Shown here one piece after another: positions 1-9,158 of a DNA stretch of 64,000 nucleotides. This DNA comes from Shinella lacus (GTDB lineage: Bacteria; Pseudomonadota; Alphaproteobacteria; Rhizobiales; Rhizobiaceae), in assembly GCF_010994755.1 (NCBI RefSeq), contig NZ_WHSB02000006.1:186001-250000 (forward strand), read 5' to 3'. The notes under the pieces are model-generated. The model did no database searches, was not told where the DNA came from, and worked only from the letters and a program-made list of their open reading frames with translations. Every line of letters starts with the position of its first letter. Position 1 is the first letter of the stretch. A program made the translations under genes and the position numbers.

Positions 1-1
1 C

Positions 2-349
2 GTGGACCTGCGCAACCGCGCGCAGGCCGTGCCTGCCGGCGACGTCGCCGGCCGCGCCCAGGCGGAAGGCATGCTGAGCCAGGCGCTCGGCCGCATCTTC
101 GCGCTCGCCGAGGCCTATCCGGACCTCAAGGCCAACCAGAACTTTGCCGAATTGCAGCAGACGCTGGAAACGCTGGAAGGCGAGATCCAGATGTCGCGGC
201 GCTACTACAACGGTGCGGCGCGCGATCTCAACGTCAAGGTCGAGAGTTTCCCCTCGAACCTCGTCGCCGGCCTCTTCAAATTCCTGAAGGCGCCCTATTT
301 CGAGATCGAGAACCCGGCTGACAGGGCCGTGCCGACCGTGAAATTCTAG
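2..349 (+). CDS. LemA family protein, 3' end only
   Basis: This is the C-terminal part of a LemA protein; the gene begins before the window, so the first in-frame GTG is not its start. The visible 115 residues show the family's late helices (AEAYPDLKANQNFAELQ, then an ETLEGEIQMSRRYYN segment) and the usual C-terminal stretch ending in VPTVKF. LemA proteins are small, membrane-anchored helical-bundle proteins of unclear biochemical role. It lies 14 bases upstream of a DUF2207 gene on the same strand. LemA plus DUF2207 is a very common two-gene unit in bacteria, so the two are probably cotranscribed. The family call is sure; the function is not known. Confidence 0.93.
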   Translation: MDLRNRAQAVPAGDVAGRAQAEGMLSQALGRIFALAEAYPDLKANQNFAELQQTLETLEGEIQMSRRYYNGAARDLNVKVESFPSNLVAGLFKFLKAPYFEIENPADRAVPTVKF

Positions 350-363
350 ACCTGGAGTCCTCC

Positions 364-2310
364 ATGATGCGGATTGCCGCCCTCCTGACGCTGTGGCTCT
401 GCCTTCTGGTCGGAGGCGCGGCCCGGGCGGAAGAATATTTCGACCGCTACCACTCCGATATCACGGTCGCCAAGAACGGCACGCTGACGGTGACGGAGGC
501 GATCCGCGTCTATGCCGAGGGCAACCAGATCCGCCGCGGCATATACCGCGATTTCCCGCTGACCTTCGTGGACGCCGAGGGCCGCGAGCGCGAGGTGGGC
601 TTCAAGATCCTCAGCGTCGAGCGCGATGGCCGCCCGGAACCCTACCGCACGGAGAGTATCCGCCGCGGCATCCGCATCTATTTCGGCTCCGCCGACGTGC
701 TCATCGATCCGGGCTTCCACCAATACCGCCTGACCTACGAGACGACGCGGCAGATCCGCTTCTTCGACACGCATGACGAACTGTTCTGGAACGTCACCGG
801 CACCGAATGGGCCTTTCCGATCTACCGGGCGAGCGCGACGGTCACGCTGCCGCCGGGCGTGAATGCGGAGGAATTGACTTTCTTCACCGGCCCCTTCGGC
901 GCGACCGACAGGAATGCGCGGGCTGAAAACCGCGGCAACCAGGCGACCTTCGATACGACGCGGGAACTTGGGCCGCAGGAGGGCCTGACGATCGGCGTGA
1001 AGATGCCGGCCGGCAGCATCGACAAGCCGACGGCAGCCGAGGAGCGCGCGCTGTTCTTCAAGGACAACCGCAGCCTTATCCTCGCCTTCGGCGGCCTCGT
1101 CCTCGTCATCGGCTATTATCTCTGGGCCTGGCTCTCCGTCGGCCGCGATCCGCCGGAGGGCGTCGTCGTGCCGCGCTGGGATGCGCCGGAGGGCATGTCG
1201 CCCGCCCTCGTCAACTATATCGAGGAGAAGGGTTTTGGCGGGCGCGGCTGGACGGCGGTTTCCGCCTCCTTCCTCAATCTCGCGGTCAAGGGGCTGGTCG
1301 AGCTTCAGGACCTGAAAAACTCGCTCACCGTCACCCGCACGGAAAAACCCGTCGAGGGTGAATTGCCGACGAGCGAGAAGGTGCTGCTCAACGCGCTCAA
1401 AAGCCCCGGCGCCAGCCTCGTCATCGACAAGGCCAACGGCAAGCGCGTGCAGACGCTCGGCAGCGATTTTCGCGATGCGATGGAAAAGGAGCACCGGCGC
1501 AAATATTACCTCGCCAACTGGCCCCAGGTCATCGGCGGCATCCTCCTGTCGCTCGCCTGCCTTGCCAGCCTGCTGATCTTCGGCGGGCTGCCGGAGGACA
1601 GCATCGCATTGGTCATCCTGCCGCTCTTCGCCTCGGTCTTCGTGTCGATCTTCGCAGTGGCGCTCGGGCAGAATTTCAAGCGGGCGAATTCGCTGGGCGC
1701 GCGCATCCTCGCCGTCGCTATCGCCGCCTTCGTCGGCTTCGTGTCGCTCACCGTCTTCGGCAGCATCACCGTCGCGATCTTCCTGACGACCGCTGGCGCC
1801 GGCCAGATGCCGCTCTTTGCCGCCGTCGGCGGCATCATCGTCACCAATCTCGTCTTCTTCTTCCTGATGGGCGCGCCCACGCCGCTCGGCCGCAAGCTGA
1901 TGGATGGCATCGAGGGCCTGCGCCAATATCTGACGCTTGCCGAAAAGGACCGCATGAACATGGCCGGCGTGCCGGAAATGTCGCCCCGCCACTTCGAAAC
2001 GCTGCTGCCCTATGCGGTAGCCCTCGGCGTCGAAAAACCCTGGTCGCAAACCTTCGACCGCTGGCTCCTGGCTGCGGCGGCCGCCGGCGCCGCCGCTGCC
2101 GCCTACCAGCCCGCCTGGTATCACGGCGACAGCTTTTCCTCCGGCCGCTTCTCCGACCAGATGGGCGGCTTCGCCGGCTCCATGGCCAGCACCATGACCT
2201 CCTCGCTCCCCGACCCACCAAAAAGCTCCTCCTCCGGCTTTTCCTCCGGCGGCGGCGGTGGCGGCTCCTCGGGGGGAGGCGGCGGCGGCGGTGGGGGAGG
2301 CGGGTGGTAG
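364..2310 (+). CDS. DUF2207 domain membrane protein with Gly/Ser-rich tail
   Basis: A 648-residue predicted membrane protein. It begins with a signal peptide (hydrophobic stretch at about residues 4-20, cleavage near ARAEE). A long extracytoplasmic DUF2207 domain follows, with the typical early motif YHSDITVAKNGTLTVTE. A membrane segment lies near residues 237-258, and a cluster of two or three more lies near 385-500. The last 40 residues are almost only Gly and Ser, which is usual in this family. The function of DUF2207 proteins is unknown. The gene follows lemA by 14 bases, which supports a LemA-DUF2207 operon. An ATG one codon downstream of nothing else competes, and a weak GGAG-type ribosome site precedes the chosen ATG. 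Confidence 0.93.
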   Translation: MMRIAALLTLWLCLLVGGAARAEEYFDRYHSDITVAKNGTLTVTEAIRVYAEGNQIRRGIYRDFPLTFVDAEGREREVGFKILSVERDGRPEPYRTESIRRGIRIYFGSADVLIDPGFHQYRLTYETTRQIRFFDTHDELFWNVTGTEWAFPIYRASATVTLPPGVNAEELTFFTGPFGATDRNARAENRGNQATFDTTRELGPQEGLTIGVKMPAGSIDKPTAAEERALFFKDNRSLILAFGGLVLVIGYYLWAWLSVGRDPPEGVVVPRWDAPEGMSPALVNYIEEKGFGGRGWTAVSASFLNLAVKGLVELQDLKNSLTVTRTEKPVEGELPTSEKVLLNALKSPGASLVIDKANGKRVQTLGSDFRDAMEKEHRRKYYLANWPQVIGGILLSLACLASLLIFGGLPEDSIALVILPLFASVFVSIFAVALGQNFKRANSLGARILAVAIAAFVGFVSLTVFGSITVAIFLTTAGAGQMPLFAAVGGIIVTNLVFFFLMGAPTPLGRKLMDGIEGLRQYLTLAEKDRMNMAGVPEMSPRHFETLLPYAVALGVEKPWSQTFDRWLLAAAAAGAAAAAYQPAWYHGDSFSSGRFSDQMGGFAGSMASTMTSSLPDPPKSSSSGFSSGGGGGGSSGGGGGGGGGGGW

Positions 2311-2336
2311 GCTGCCATAAGCAGTGGATGGACGGA

Positions 2337-2355
2337 TGTATCATTCAGTGATACA
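2337..2355. promoter_or_regulatory. Probable HigA operator (perfect 7-5-7 palindrome)
   Basis: TGTATCA, five bases, TGATACA: a perfect 19-base inverted repeat ending 17 bases before the higB start codon. HigA-type antitoxins bind palindromes in their own promoter, so this is very likely the autoregulatory operator. The palindrome is seen directly; its role is inferred from position. Confidence 0.7.
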
Positions 2356-2372
2356 AATGCGAAGGCAGTGAA

Positions 2373-2654
2373 ATGATCCGCTCGTACAGGGGGAAGCTTG
2401 TCGAATCGGTCGCCGACGGCACGGTGAAGAAGGGGTTTCCGCCTGAACTCGTTCGACGTGCCCAGCAATTGCTCACCGTGCTGCACGCAGCGGTCACCCT
2501 GGACGACCTTCGTTCACCGCCGGGAAATCGGCTGGAAAAACTGGTCGGTAATCGGGACGGCCAGCATTCGGTGCGCATCAACAAGCAATGGCGGATCTGT
2601 TTTCGATGGACCGATGCGGGGCCGGAAGATGTCGAAATTGTCGACTACCATTGA
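2373..2654 (+). CDS. higB: HigB-type (RelE/ParE fold) mRNA-interferase toxin
   Basis: This 93-residue protein matches the HigB/RelE toxin family over its full length. It has the typical pattern DDLRSPPGNRLEKL, then GQHSVRINKQWRICFRW, and ends in VEIVDYH. HigB toxins cleave mRNA on the ribosome and are neutralised by the partner antitoxin encoded just downstream. The toxin-first order is characteristic of higBA. Base composition is clearly lower in GC than the flanking housekeeping genes (about 48-53% in hand-counted 60-base blocks), consistent with acquisition by transfer. A perfect palindrome lies directly upstream. The conserved basic and aromatic residues near the C-terminus are present, so the toxin looks intact. 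Confidence 0.95.
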   Translation: MIRSYRGKLVESVADGTVKKGFPPELVRRAQQLLTVLHAAVTLDDLRSPPGNRLEKLVGNRDGQHSVRINKQWRICFRWTDAGPEDVEIVDYH

Positions 2655-2670
2655 AGATAGGAATGACGTC

Positions 2671-2970
2671 ATGATTTCGGTAAAATTGCCGCCCATTCAT
2701 CCGGGTGAAATCCTGAACGACCTCTATCTGGCGCCGCTGGAGATGAGCGCCGGCGCACTGGCGGGCAAACTGAAGGTGCCGCGCACGCGTGTCGAGCGCA
2801 TCGTTGCAGGCCGTGTCGGCATAACGTCCGATACTGCGCTTCGTCTTGCGAAATTCTTCGATACCACGCCGGAATTCTGGATGAACTTGCAGACCGCATA
2901 CGAGCTCAAGATCGAGGCCGAACGCAAGAAGGCCGACATCGCGCGCATCCCCGTTCACGACGCGGCCTGA
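2671..2970 (+). CDS. higA: HigA-type XRE antitoxin
   Basis: A 99-residue antitoxin with a Cro/XRE-type helix-turn-helix. The family signature LPPIHPGEIL lies at residues 6-15. The helix-turn-helix covers roughly residues 24-60, with PRTRVERIVAGR and GITSDTALRLAKFF, followed by the conserved TPEFWMNLQTAYEL. It binds and neutralises HigB and represses the operon. The start is taken at the ATG 16 bases after the higB stop, which places the canonical N-terminus correctly; the open frame extends further upstream inside higB but encodes nothing family-like there. The pair sits between DUF2207 and glyS. Confidence 0.95.
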   Translation: MISVKLPPIHPGEILNDLYLAPLEMSAGALAGKLKVPRTRVERIVAGRVGITSDTALRLAKFFDTTPEFWMNLQTAYELKIEAERKKADIARIPVHDAA

Positions 2971-3061
2971 TATGCGACTTTTCGGGCAATCACTGGATGA
3001 CTTTTTGCATGGGGCTTGCTAAGTCCCCGCCAGTCGAAAACTCCACCAGTCAGTGACCCTT

Positions 3062-5344
3062 ATGCCCGATCTTCTGCTTGAACTCCGCTCCGAGGAAATC
3101 CCCGCCCGCATGCAGCGCAAGGCGGCGGGTGATCTGAAGAAACTCGTCACGGACGCGCTGGTGGAGGCGGGCCTGACCTATGAGGGTGCGCGCGAATATT
3201 GGACGCCGCGGCGCCTGACGCTCGATATTCGCGGCCTCAATGCCCGCTCCAGCGATGTGCGCGAGGATATCAAGGGTCCGGCGACCTCGGCGCCCGAGCA
3301 GGCGATCCAGGGCTTTCTGCGCAAGGCGGGCCTTGCCTCGGTCGCTGAGGCCCATGTGCACAGCGATCCCAAGAAGGGCGATTTCTACGTCGCGCACACG
3401 GTCAAGCCGGGCCGGCCGGCCGATGAGATCATCGCCGAGGTGATGCCGGGCATCATCCGCAATTTCCCCTGGCCGAAGTCGATGCGCTCCGGTGCCGCCT
3501 CGGCAAAACCCGGCGCGCTGCGCTGGGTGCGCCCGCTGCAATCGATCGTCTGCACCTTCGGCTCGGAGACGGAAGAGACGCGCGTCGTACCCTTCGAGGT
3601 CGACGGGCTCGTGGCCGGCAACGTCACCTACGGCCACCGCTTCCATGCGCCGGACGCGATCACCGTGCGCCGCTTCGAGGACTATTCCGCCAATCTCGAA
3701 AAGGCGAAGGTCGTGCTCGATGCCGAGCGCCGCAAGCAGATCATCGCGACGGACGCCAACAACATCGCCTTTGCCAACGGCCTTGAACTGGTCGAGGACG
3801 AGGGCCTGCTGGAGGAAGTCTCCGGCCTCGTCGAATGGCCGCAGGTGCTGATGGGCACGTTCGAGGAGGAATTCTTGGCGATCCCGTCGGAAATCATCCG
3901 CCTGACCATCAAGACCAACCAGAAATGTTTCGTCACCCGCAAGCCAGGCGCCGACACGCTCTCCAACCACTTCATCCTCGTCTCCAACATCGAGGCGAAG
4001 GACGGCGGCAAAGAGATCGTGCACGGCAACGGAAAGGTCGTGCGCGCCCGCCTGTCGGACGCAAAACACTTCTGGCAGCGCGACCAGCGCGACCTGCCCG
4101 ACCTCGATACGCTGAAGGCATCGGCCGAAAAGTTCGGCCTCGATCTCGCAAAGCCGCTCGACCAGCGCATGGCGAAGCTCGACGCGCTGAACGTGACCTT
4201 CCATGCCAAGCTCGGCACGCAGGGTGCGCGCGTCGAACGCATCCGTAAGCTCGCTGCCGAACTCGCCAAGGTGACGGGCGCTGATCTGGTGCTCGTCGAC
4301 CGTGCCGTGGTGCTCGCGAAAGCGGACCTGCGCACCGAAGCCGTCGGCGAATTCCCCGAACTCCAGGGTATCATGGGCCGCAAATACGCTCTCCTCCAGG
4401 GCGAGGACGCTGCGGTCGCCGAGGCGATCGAGGATCACTGGAAGCCGAACGGCCCCTCCGACCGTCTGCCGGGCGACAAGATCGGCGTGACCGTGGCGCT
4501 TGCCGACAAGCTGGATACGCTGACGGGCTTCTGGGCGATCGACGAGAAGCCGACCGGCTCGAAGGACCCCTATGCGCTGCGCCGCGCCGCACTCGGCGTG
4601 GTTCGAATGCTTCTGGAGCGGGGCATTAGGCTTTCCCTGCGCTCACAACTTCTTGAACTCAATCTAGAATGGTATCCGCAAGCGGCGCGTGAAGATGCTC
4701 GCGCTTTGTTGGGTTCGATATCACCCTTGTACGGGCGTTCTTCTCTGGAAGAAGCCGCTTTGCATGAGCGGTTGGTTGAAGGCGATAAATTCAACAATGG
4801 TAAGTTTGTCGCGTATCCGTCCTACTACTCGGTACTTCACTTCTTCCACGATCGCCTGAAGGTCTACCTCCGCGATCTCGGCGCCCGCCACGACCTGATC
4901 GACGCCGTGCTGACGCCGGAGGCCGACGACCTGCTGATGGTCGCCCGCCGCGTCGAAGCGCTGACGGCGTTCATCACCTCGGAAGACGGCCAGAACCTGC
5001 TTGCCGGCACCAAGCGCGCAACGCAGCTGCTCGCCGCCGAAGAGAAGAAGGGCACCGTCGTCGAAGGCGCCGTCTCGGCCGATCTCTTGAAGCTCGACGC
5101 CGAAAAGGCGCTCTACGCCGCCGTGGAAACCGCCTCGAAGGAGGCGGCCGCCGCCGTCGCCCGTGAGGACTTCCGCTCCGCCATGGAAGCGCTCTCGGCG
5201 CTGCGCGCGCCGGTCGACCAGTTCTTCACCGACGTGCTCGTCAACGACGAGGACCCGGCCATTCGCGCCAACCGTCTGGCACTCCTCGCCGCCATCCGCG
5301 CGGCCACGGGCACAGTGGCGGATTTCTCCAAGATCGCGGGATAA
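3062..5344 (+). CDS. glyS: Glycine--tRNA ligase beta subunit
   Basis: The beta subunit of the bacterial alpha2beta2 glycyl-tRNA synthetase, needed for tRNA recognition during glycylation. The N-terminus [17 protein letters not shown] is diagnostic, which is why the ATG at this position is preferred over a GTG nine bases earlier. The tRNA-binding C-terminal domain ([22 protein letters not shown]) is intact. At 760 residues it is longer than the roughly 690-700 I would expect in rhizobia. The extra length falls in a stretch (about 4606-4860) of only about 50% GC with unlike codon use, flanked by 65-72% GC. The reading frame is open throughout and the flanking anchors ([10 protein letters not shown] before, [12 protein letters not shown] after) are normal. 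The alpha-subunit gene glyQ is not in this window and may lie upstream of lemA. Confidence 0.97.
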   Translation: MPDLLLELRSEEIPARMQRKAAGDLKKLVTDALVEAGLTYEGAREYWTPRRLTLDIRGLNARSSDVREDIKGPATSAPEQAIQGFLRKAGLASVAEAHVHSDPKKGDFYVAHTVKPGRPADEIIAEVMPGIIRNFPWPKSMRSGAASAKPGALRWVRPLQSIVCTFGSETEETRVVPFEVDGLVAGNVTYGHRFHAPDAITVRRFEDYSANLEKAKVVLDAERRKQIIATDANNIAFANGLELVEDEGLLEEVSGLVEWPQVLMGTFEEEFLAIPSEIIRLTIKTNQKCFVTRKPGADTLSNHFILVSNIEAKDGGKEIVHGNGKVVRARLSDAKHFWQRDQRDLPDLDTLKASAEKFGLDLAKPLDQRMAKLDALNVTFHAKLGTQGARVERIRKLAAELAKVTGADLVLVDRAVVLAKADLRTEAVGEFPELQGIMGRKYALLQGEDAAVAEAIEDHWKPNGPSDRLPGDKIGVTVALADKLDTLTGFWAIDEKPTGSKDPYALRRAALGVVRMLLERGIRLSLRSQLLELNLEWYPQAAREDARALLGSISPLYGRSSLEEAALHERLVEGDKFNNGKFVAYPSYYSVLHFFHDRLKVYLRDLGARHDLIDAVLTPEADDLLMVARRVEALTAFITSEDGQNLLAGTKRATQLLAAEEKKGTVVEGAVSADLLKLDAEKALYAAVETASKEAAAAVAREDFRSAMEALSALRAPVDQFFTDVLVNDEDPAIRANRLALLAAIRAATGTVADFSKIAG

Positions 5345-5357
5345 GGGGAAGGCGCTG

Positions 5358-5873
5358 ATGCCGGGAAAAATCCTCATCAGCGCCTGCCTTGCCGGCCTGC
5401 CGGTCCGTTACAATGGCTCGGCGAAACCGCTCCTGCATGACGCCGTCGATCGCTGGCGGTCGCAGCGGCGGCTGGTGACGCTCTGTCCGGAGCTTGCGGG
5501 CGGCTTCCAGGTGCCACGTCCGCCGGCGGAGATCGAAGCGGGGCTCGATGGCGACGACGTGCTCGACGGGCGGGCGCGCGTGCTGGAGGTTTCCGGAGGG
5601 GATGTTTCGGCGGCCTATATCGACGGCGCGCGCATCGCGCTCGACGTGGCGCGGGAAAACGGCTGCTTGCATGCGCTCTTGATCGACGGCAGCCCGTCCT
5701 GCGGCTCCAGCTTCGTCTATGACGGCAGCTTTTCAGGTATAAGGCATGCGGGGCAGGGGGTGACGGCAGCGCTTTTGCGCCGCAACGGCATCGCCGTCTA
5801 TTCCGACCGTGAGGTCGACCAGCTCGTCAGCGATTTGGGAGAGGCCGGCCGACACGATTGCGCCCCCGCTTGA
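5358..5873 (+). CDS. DUF523 family protein
   Basis: A 171-residue DUF523 protein. The N-terminus ILISACLAGLPVRYNG and the later LIDGSPSCGSSFVYDG are the two conserved cysteine-containing motifs of the family; LVTLCPELAGGFQVPRPP lies between them. The conserved Cys residues suggest metal or Fe-S binding, but the biochemical role is unknown. The start is the ATG 13 bases after the glyS stop, preceded by an AAGG-type ribosome site, so the gene is probably cotranscribed with glyS. A longer frame exists inside glyS but does not match the family. Confidence 0.9.
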   Translation: MPGKILISACLAGLPVRYNGSAKPLLHDAVDRWRSQRRLVTLCPELAGGFQVPRPPAEIEAGLDGDDVLDGRARVLEVSGGDVSAAYIDGARIALDVARENGCLHALLIDGSPSCGSSFVYDGSFSGIRHAGQGVTAALLRRNGIAVYSDREVDQLVSDLGEAGRHDCAPA

Positions 5874-5953
5874 GGTCAGGGGCGCAAAACGTCCGCTTTC
5901 GCGGATTCCTGTCAGCCTGGAGGGACTGAGAGGCAGGGGTCTGCAGTATGCGG

Positions 5954-6430
5954 TCAGTTGAGGCGAAGTTCAAACCCTGCCGGATCAAACTCCCGTGAAG
6001 TCGCCATCGCGGCCGTCGCCGCGTCGCGGGCGGCAGTGCCGTCGAGCGCGCCGGTCTTCGCGCCCGCATCGACGGTTTCCGTCGCCGTCGCCTTCTCGTC
6101 CAGCGGCGTTTCGGCGTCGGCAGCCTGCACCGTCTCGGCCGGGGCCTTGCTCACGAAGAGCACGGGCGAGCCGCCCATCCAGGCTTCGGTGCGGAACATC
6201 TTGCGTTCGCCGTTCTGCTCGCGGATCTCCACTTTTTGCGTGCCGGGCTCGATGGCGTCGACATGGTAGGTGGCGGATTTGGCCTTCGGCTTCAGCGCCG
6301 GGCAATCCTCGCAGCGGATCGTCGCGACGCTGGTGCCGTCGGCGGTGGCGCTGGCGAGCGGTTCGATCGAACCCGCAAAGGCCGGGGCGGCGAGAAGCAT
6401 CAGGGCAAGGGTCGGCAGCAGGGTACGCAT
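5954..6430 (-). CDS. HPE1-like exported protein of unknown function
   Basis: A 158-residue protein with a clear signal peptide (MRTLLPTLALMLLAAPAFAG). A compact domain follows that contains a CEDCP pair of cysteines (about residues 40-43) and the phrase TEAWMGGSPVLFVSK. The second half is low-complexity Ala/Thr-rich, before a conserved-looking tail FDPAGFELRLN. I associate this architecture with the rhizobial family named after a plant-virulence-effector HPE1-like domain; that name is from memory and implies no proven role here. It is probably periplasmic or secreted. Its ribosome-binding site lies inside a 7-base-pair hairpin (see separate entry). It lies downstream of purD on the same strand, with about 107 bases between. 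Confidence 0.75.
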   Translation of the reverse strand: MRTLLPTLALMLLAAPAFAGSIEPLASATADGTSVATIRCEDCPALKPKAKSATYHVDAIEPGTQKVEIREQNGERKMFRTEAWMGGSPVLFVSKAPAETVQAADAETPLDEKATATETVDAGAKTGALDGTAARDAATAAMATSREFDPAGFELRLN

Positions 6431-6440
6431 GAAACGGTTC

Positions 6441-6458
6441 TCCCTCAGGGTTGAGGGA
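6441..6458 (-). promoter_or_regulatory. Hairpin covering the ribosome-binding site of the HPE1-like gene
   Basis: On the minus strand TCCCTCA, a four-base loop and TGAGGGA form a perfect 7-base-pair hairpin. The 3' arm is the Shine-Dalgarno sequence (GAGGGA), ten bases before the ATG at 6430. The hairpin would hide the ribosome site, so it may limit translation. A role as a weak terminator for purD is less likely because no T-run follows. Confidence 0.4.
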
Positions 6459-6537
6459 AGAATAGCGCCCGCCGGTTACGGTCCCGTCAGGGGAAATGGT
6501 AAACTTTGAACGACCACGCGTTTTTTATGGGCCGGAT

Positions 6538-7809
6538 TCAGCCGTTTTCACGCTCGACGGCGCGCCAGCCGATGTCGCGGCGGCAGAAACCATTCTGCCA
6601 TTCCACCCGGTCGAGCGCCTGGTAAGCCGCCTTTTGCGCCTCGGCGACCGTCGGTGCGACGGCCGTGACGTTGAGCACGCGCCCGCCGGTCGCGACGAGC
6701 TGGCCGTCCTTCAGGCCTGTGCCGGCATGAAACACTTTCGTGGCAGCGTCATCGGCCGGCAGCGAGAGGATCGGCGTGTTCTTCTCGTAAGCGCCGGGAT
6801 AACCCTTGGAGGCCATGACGACGGTGAGCGCCGGGGCGTCGCGCCAGGCGGCGGAAACCGTGTCGAGCCGGCCGGTGGCAGCCGCATGCAGGATGGGCAG
6901 CAGATCGCTTTCGAGCCGCATCATCAGCACCTGGCATTCCGGATCGCCGAACCGCACATTGTATTCGATGAGCTCGGGGCCTTTGGCGGTGATCATCAGT
7001 CCGGCGAAGAGCACGCCCTGGAACGCATGGCCATCCGCCGCCATGCCGCGGATCGTCGGCTCGATGATCTCCTGCATCGTGCGCGCGACCATCTCCGGCG
7101 TCATGACGGGGGCCGGCGAATAGGCGCCCATGCCGCCGGTGTTGGGGCCGGTATCGCCGTCGCCAACGCGCTTGTGGTCCTGCGCAGAGGCGAGCGGCAG
7201 CGCGTTCACGCCGTCGCAGAGGCAGAAGAAGCTCGCCTCCTCGCCATCGAGGAAGGCTTCCACCACGACTTCCGCACCCGCCGCGCCAAAGGCGCCATCA
7301 AAGCAGTCGGCAACGGCGGCCAGCGCCTCGTCGAGCGTCATGGCGACCGTCACGCCCTTGCCGGCGGCAAGCCCGTCGGCCTTGATGACGATCGGCGCAC
7401 CCTCCGCCTCGACATAGGCCTTGGCGGCGGCGGCATCGGTGAAACGCTGATAGGCGCCGGTTGGAATGTCGTATTTGGCGCAGAGGTCCTTGGTAAAACC
7501 CTTGGAGCCTTCGAGCTGTGCCGCGGCGGCCGACGGGCCGAAGACATCGATGCCGTCAGCGCGAAGCGCATCGGCAATGCCCGCGACCAGCGGCGCTTCC
7601 GGCCCGACCACCAGGAAGGTCACGCCGTTTTCCTTGCAGAAGGCGGAGACGGCGGCGTGGTCGTCGATATTGAGGGAAACGAGCGTCGCGCATTCGGCGA
7701 TGCCGGGATTGCCGGGGGCGGCATAGAGCGTGGTGAGGAGGGGGGATTGCGCCAGCTTCCAGGCCAGAGCGTGCTCGCGTCCGCCCGATCCGATCAACAG
7801 AACCTTCAT
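6538..7809 (-). CDS. purD: Phosphoribosylamine--glycine ligase
   Basis: GAR synthetase, the second step of purine biosynthesis: ATP-dependent joining of glycine to phosphoribosylamine in the cytoplasm. The 423-residue protein has the diagnostic start [19 protein letters not shown], the ATP-grasp region ([13 protein letters not shown]), the signature RFGDPECQ, and the C-terminal domain starting near residue 320 ([13 protein letters not shown]). The start is placed at the ATG that gives the canonical N-terminus; another ATG two codons upstream is possible. Length and all motifs are normal. No other purine gene is adjacent. Confidence 0.97.
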   Translation of the reverse strand: MKVLLIGSGGREHALAWKLAQSPLLTTLYAAPGNPGIAECATLVSLNIDDHAAVSAFCKENGVTFLVVGPEAPLVAGIADALRADGIDVFGPSAAAAQLEGSKGFTKDLCAKYDIPTGAYQRFTDAAAAKAYVEAEGAPIVIKADGLAAGKGVTVAMTLDEALAAVADCFDGAFGAAGAEVVVEAFLDGEEASFFCLCDGVNALPLASAQDHKRVGDGDTGPNTGGMGAYSPAPVMTPEMVARTMQEIIEPTIRGMAADGHAFQGVLFAGLMITAKGPELIEYNVRFGDPECQVLMMRLESDLLPILHAAATGRLDTVSAAWRDAPALTVVMASKGYPGAYEKNTPILSLPADDAATKVFHAGTGLKDGQLVATGGRVLNVTAVAPTVAEAQKAAYQALDRVEWQNGFCRRDIGWRAVERENG

Positions 7810-7884
7810 GCCCATACCCTCGATCCGTCCTTGGTTGTTGGCGGGTTAAGGGGATGGGGCTGAAAGGTCAAGGGTTGCGCGGCG

Positions 7885-8124
7885 TCAGAGCGTCGCCGCG
7901 CCCTTTTCCGGTGTGCCCCGGCCGAGATTTTCAAGCTCGGTGTCGATCAGGTGCACGTCCTCGTACCAGCCGTCATCCTCCACCATCGCGCTTTCGCTGG
8001 CGGCGCGTTGCAGGGCGCGGGCCTCGGTGCGCAGCTTTTCCAGCTGGGCTATCTTCTCCTTGCGCGAAAGCCCCTCGTCGGAGCGGATTGCCTGCAGCTT
8101 CAGTTCCATCGTGCTGACGGTCAT
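7885..8124 (-). CDS. Small conserved-looking helical protein, function unknown
   Basis: A 79-residue protein, MTVSTMELKLQAIRSDEG onward, rich in charged residues and predicted to be largely helical, possibly coiled coil in residues 20-45. The start is the ATG with a good AAGGAG ribosome site 7 bases upstream; the longer open frame upstream has no support. It ends about 75 bases upstream of the purD start and is on the same strand, so the two may share a transcript. I do not recognise a family with a known function. Strong codon bias typical of the window and the ribosome site make it a likely real gene. Confidence 0.7.
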   Translation of the reverse strand: MTVSTMELKLQAIRSDEGLSRKEKIAQLEKLRTEARALQRAASESAMVEDDGWYEDVHLIDTELENLGRGTPEKGAATL

Positions 8125-8293
8125 CGGGAAACTCCTTGTTTCGTCTCGCAGAAAACGCAGACTGGGGCGAATCGTTCCTATCGACCGACCCGGCGGATGG
8201 TTAGCGAAACGGTAATGAAAGGGGGCTAATGTTGACGCAATCAAAGGTTTCGGCAGCCCGCGGCGGACCTGCCGGTGAAGCGAGGATTGTGTT

Positions 8294-9103
8294 TTGAGTA
8301 TCCGTGTTTCGACCGCAATGACTGCGGCCGCTCTCCTTTTTGCGCCCGTTTCGGCCCTTGCCGGCGAAGGCGGTTATTTCTGGTCCGGGGATTGGTATCT
8401 GAAGGTCGGCGCTGCCGGCTTTGCCGCGCCGCGCTACGAGGGCGCGAAAAAATACCTGTTCCAGGTCACCCCGATGATCTCGCTCGGCAAGGCCGGCAGC
8501 ACGGTGCGTTTCTCCTCGCGCAACGACAACCCGTCCTTCGCCTTGATCGACAATGGCGGTTTTCGTGCGGGCGCCACCGGCAAGCTCATCATGCCGCGTG
8601 ACGACGACGATTCGAAGGACCTGCGCGGCCTGACGCCGGTGAAGTTCGGCGGCGAACTCGGCGGCTTCGCCGAAGCCTACCCGACCGACTGGCTGCGCGT
8701 GCGCGGCGAAGTGCGCCACGGTATCCGCAGCCATGACGGCATCGTCGCCGATGTTGCCGCGGACGCCTTCGTCGACGTGCGGCCGGACGTGCGCATTTCC
8801 GCAGGCCCCCGCGTGACGCTCGCCTCGAACGACTATATGGACACCTATTACGGCGTGAACCGCAACCAGGTCGCCAAATCCGGCCTCGCCGCCTACGATC
8901 CGGACGGCGGCATCCATTCCGTCGGCGCGGGTGCGGCGATCACCTGGCAGGTCAACGAGAAGATCGAAACGAGCGCCTTTGCCGAATACAAGCGCCTCGT
9001 CGGCGACGCGGCCAAGTCCAGCCTCGTCAAAGAGCGCGGCGACCGCGACCAGCTGCTGATCGGCCTGTCCGCCACCTACCGCTTCGATTTTACGGTGCCT
9101 TGA
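8294..9103 (+). CDS. MipA/OmpV family outer-membrane protein
   Basis: A 269-residue outer-membrane beta-barrel of the MipA/OmpV family. It has a signal peptide ending near SALAGEGG, then GDWYLKVGAAGFAAPRYEG, and it ends in a beta-strand with a terminal aromatic-rich segment (YRFDFTVP). Members act as scaffold or porin-like proteins; MipA of E. coli binds murein hydrolase and synthase, but the role here is not known. The chosen start is TTG, with GAGG eight bases upstream. An ATG eight codons further in would also leave a signal peptide, so the start is open to question. It is divergent from the small gene at 7885-8124. Confidence 0.88.
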   Translation: MSIRVSTAMTAAALLFAPVSALAGEGGYFWSGDWYLKVGAAGFAAPRYEGAKKYLFQVTPMISLGKAGSTVRFSSRNDNPSFALIDNGGFRAGATGKLIMPRDDDDSKDLRGLTPVKFGGELGGFAEAYPTDWLRVRGEVRHGIRSHDGIVADVAADAFVDVRPDVRISAGPRVTLASNDYMDTYYGVNRNQVAKSGLAAYDPDGGIHSVGAGAAITWQVNEKIETSAFAEYKRLVGDAAKSSLVKERGDRDQLLIGLSATYRFDFTVP

Positions 9104-9158
9104 GCGCTGCGGCACCGCGCCGGCTTGACCCGCGCGGTGCCGCTTGCGATTGAGGGAT

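Noticed and set aside
346-2124. A 592-codon open frame on the minus strand
   Set aside because: Antisense to DUF2207; the composition (His, Arg, Asp, Glu, Gly) is typical of a shadow frame.
2230-2310. Gly/Ser repeat tract as a possible unstable tandem repeat
   Set aside because: A glycine-rich tail is normal for DUF2207 proteins and the codons (GGC, GGT, GGG, GGA) are mixed, so there is no clean DNA repeat unit.
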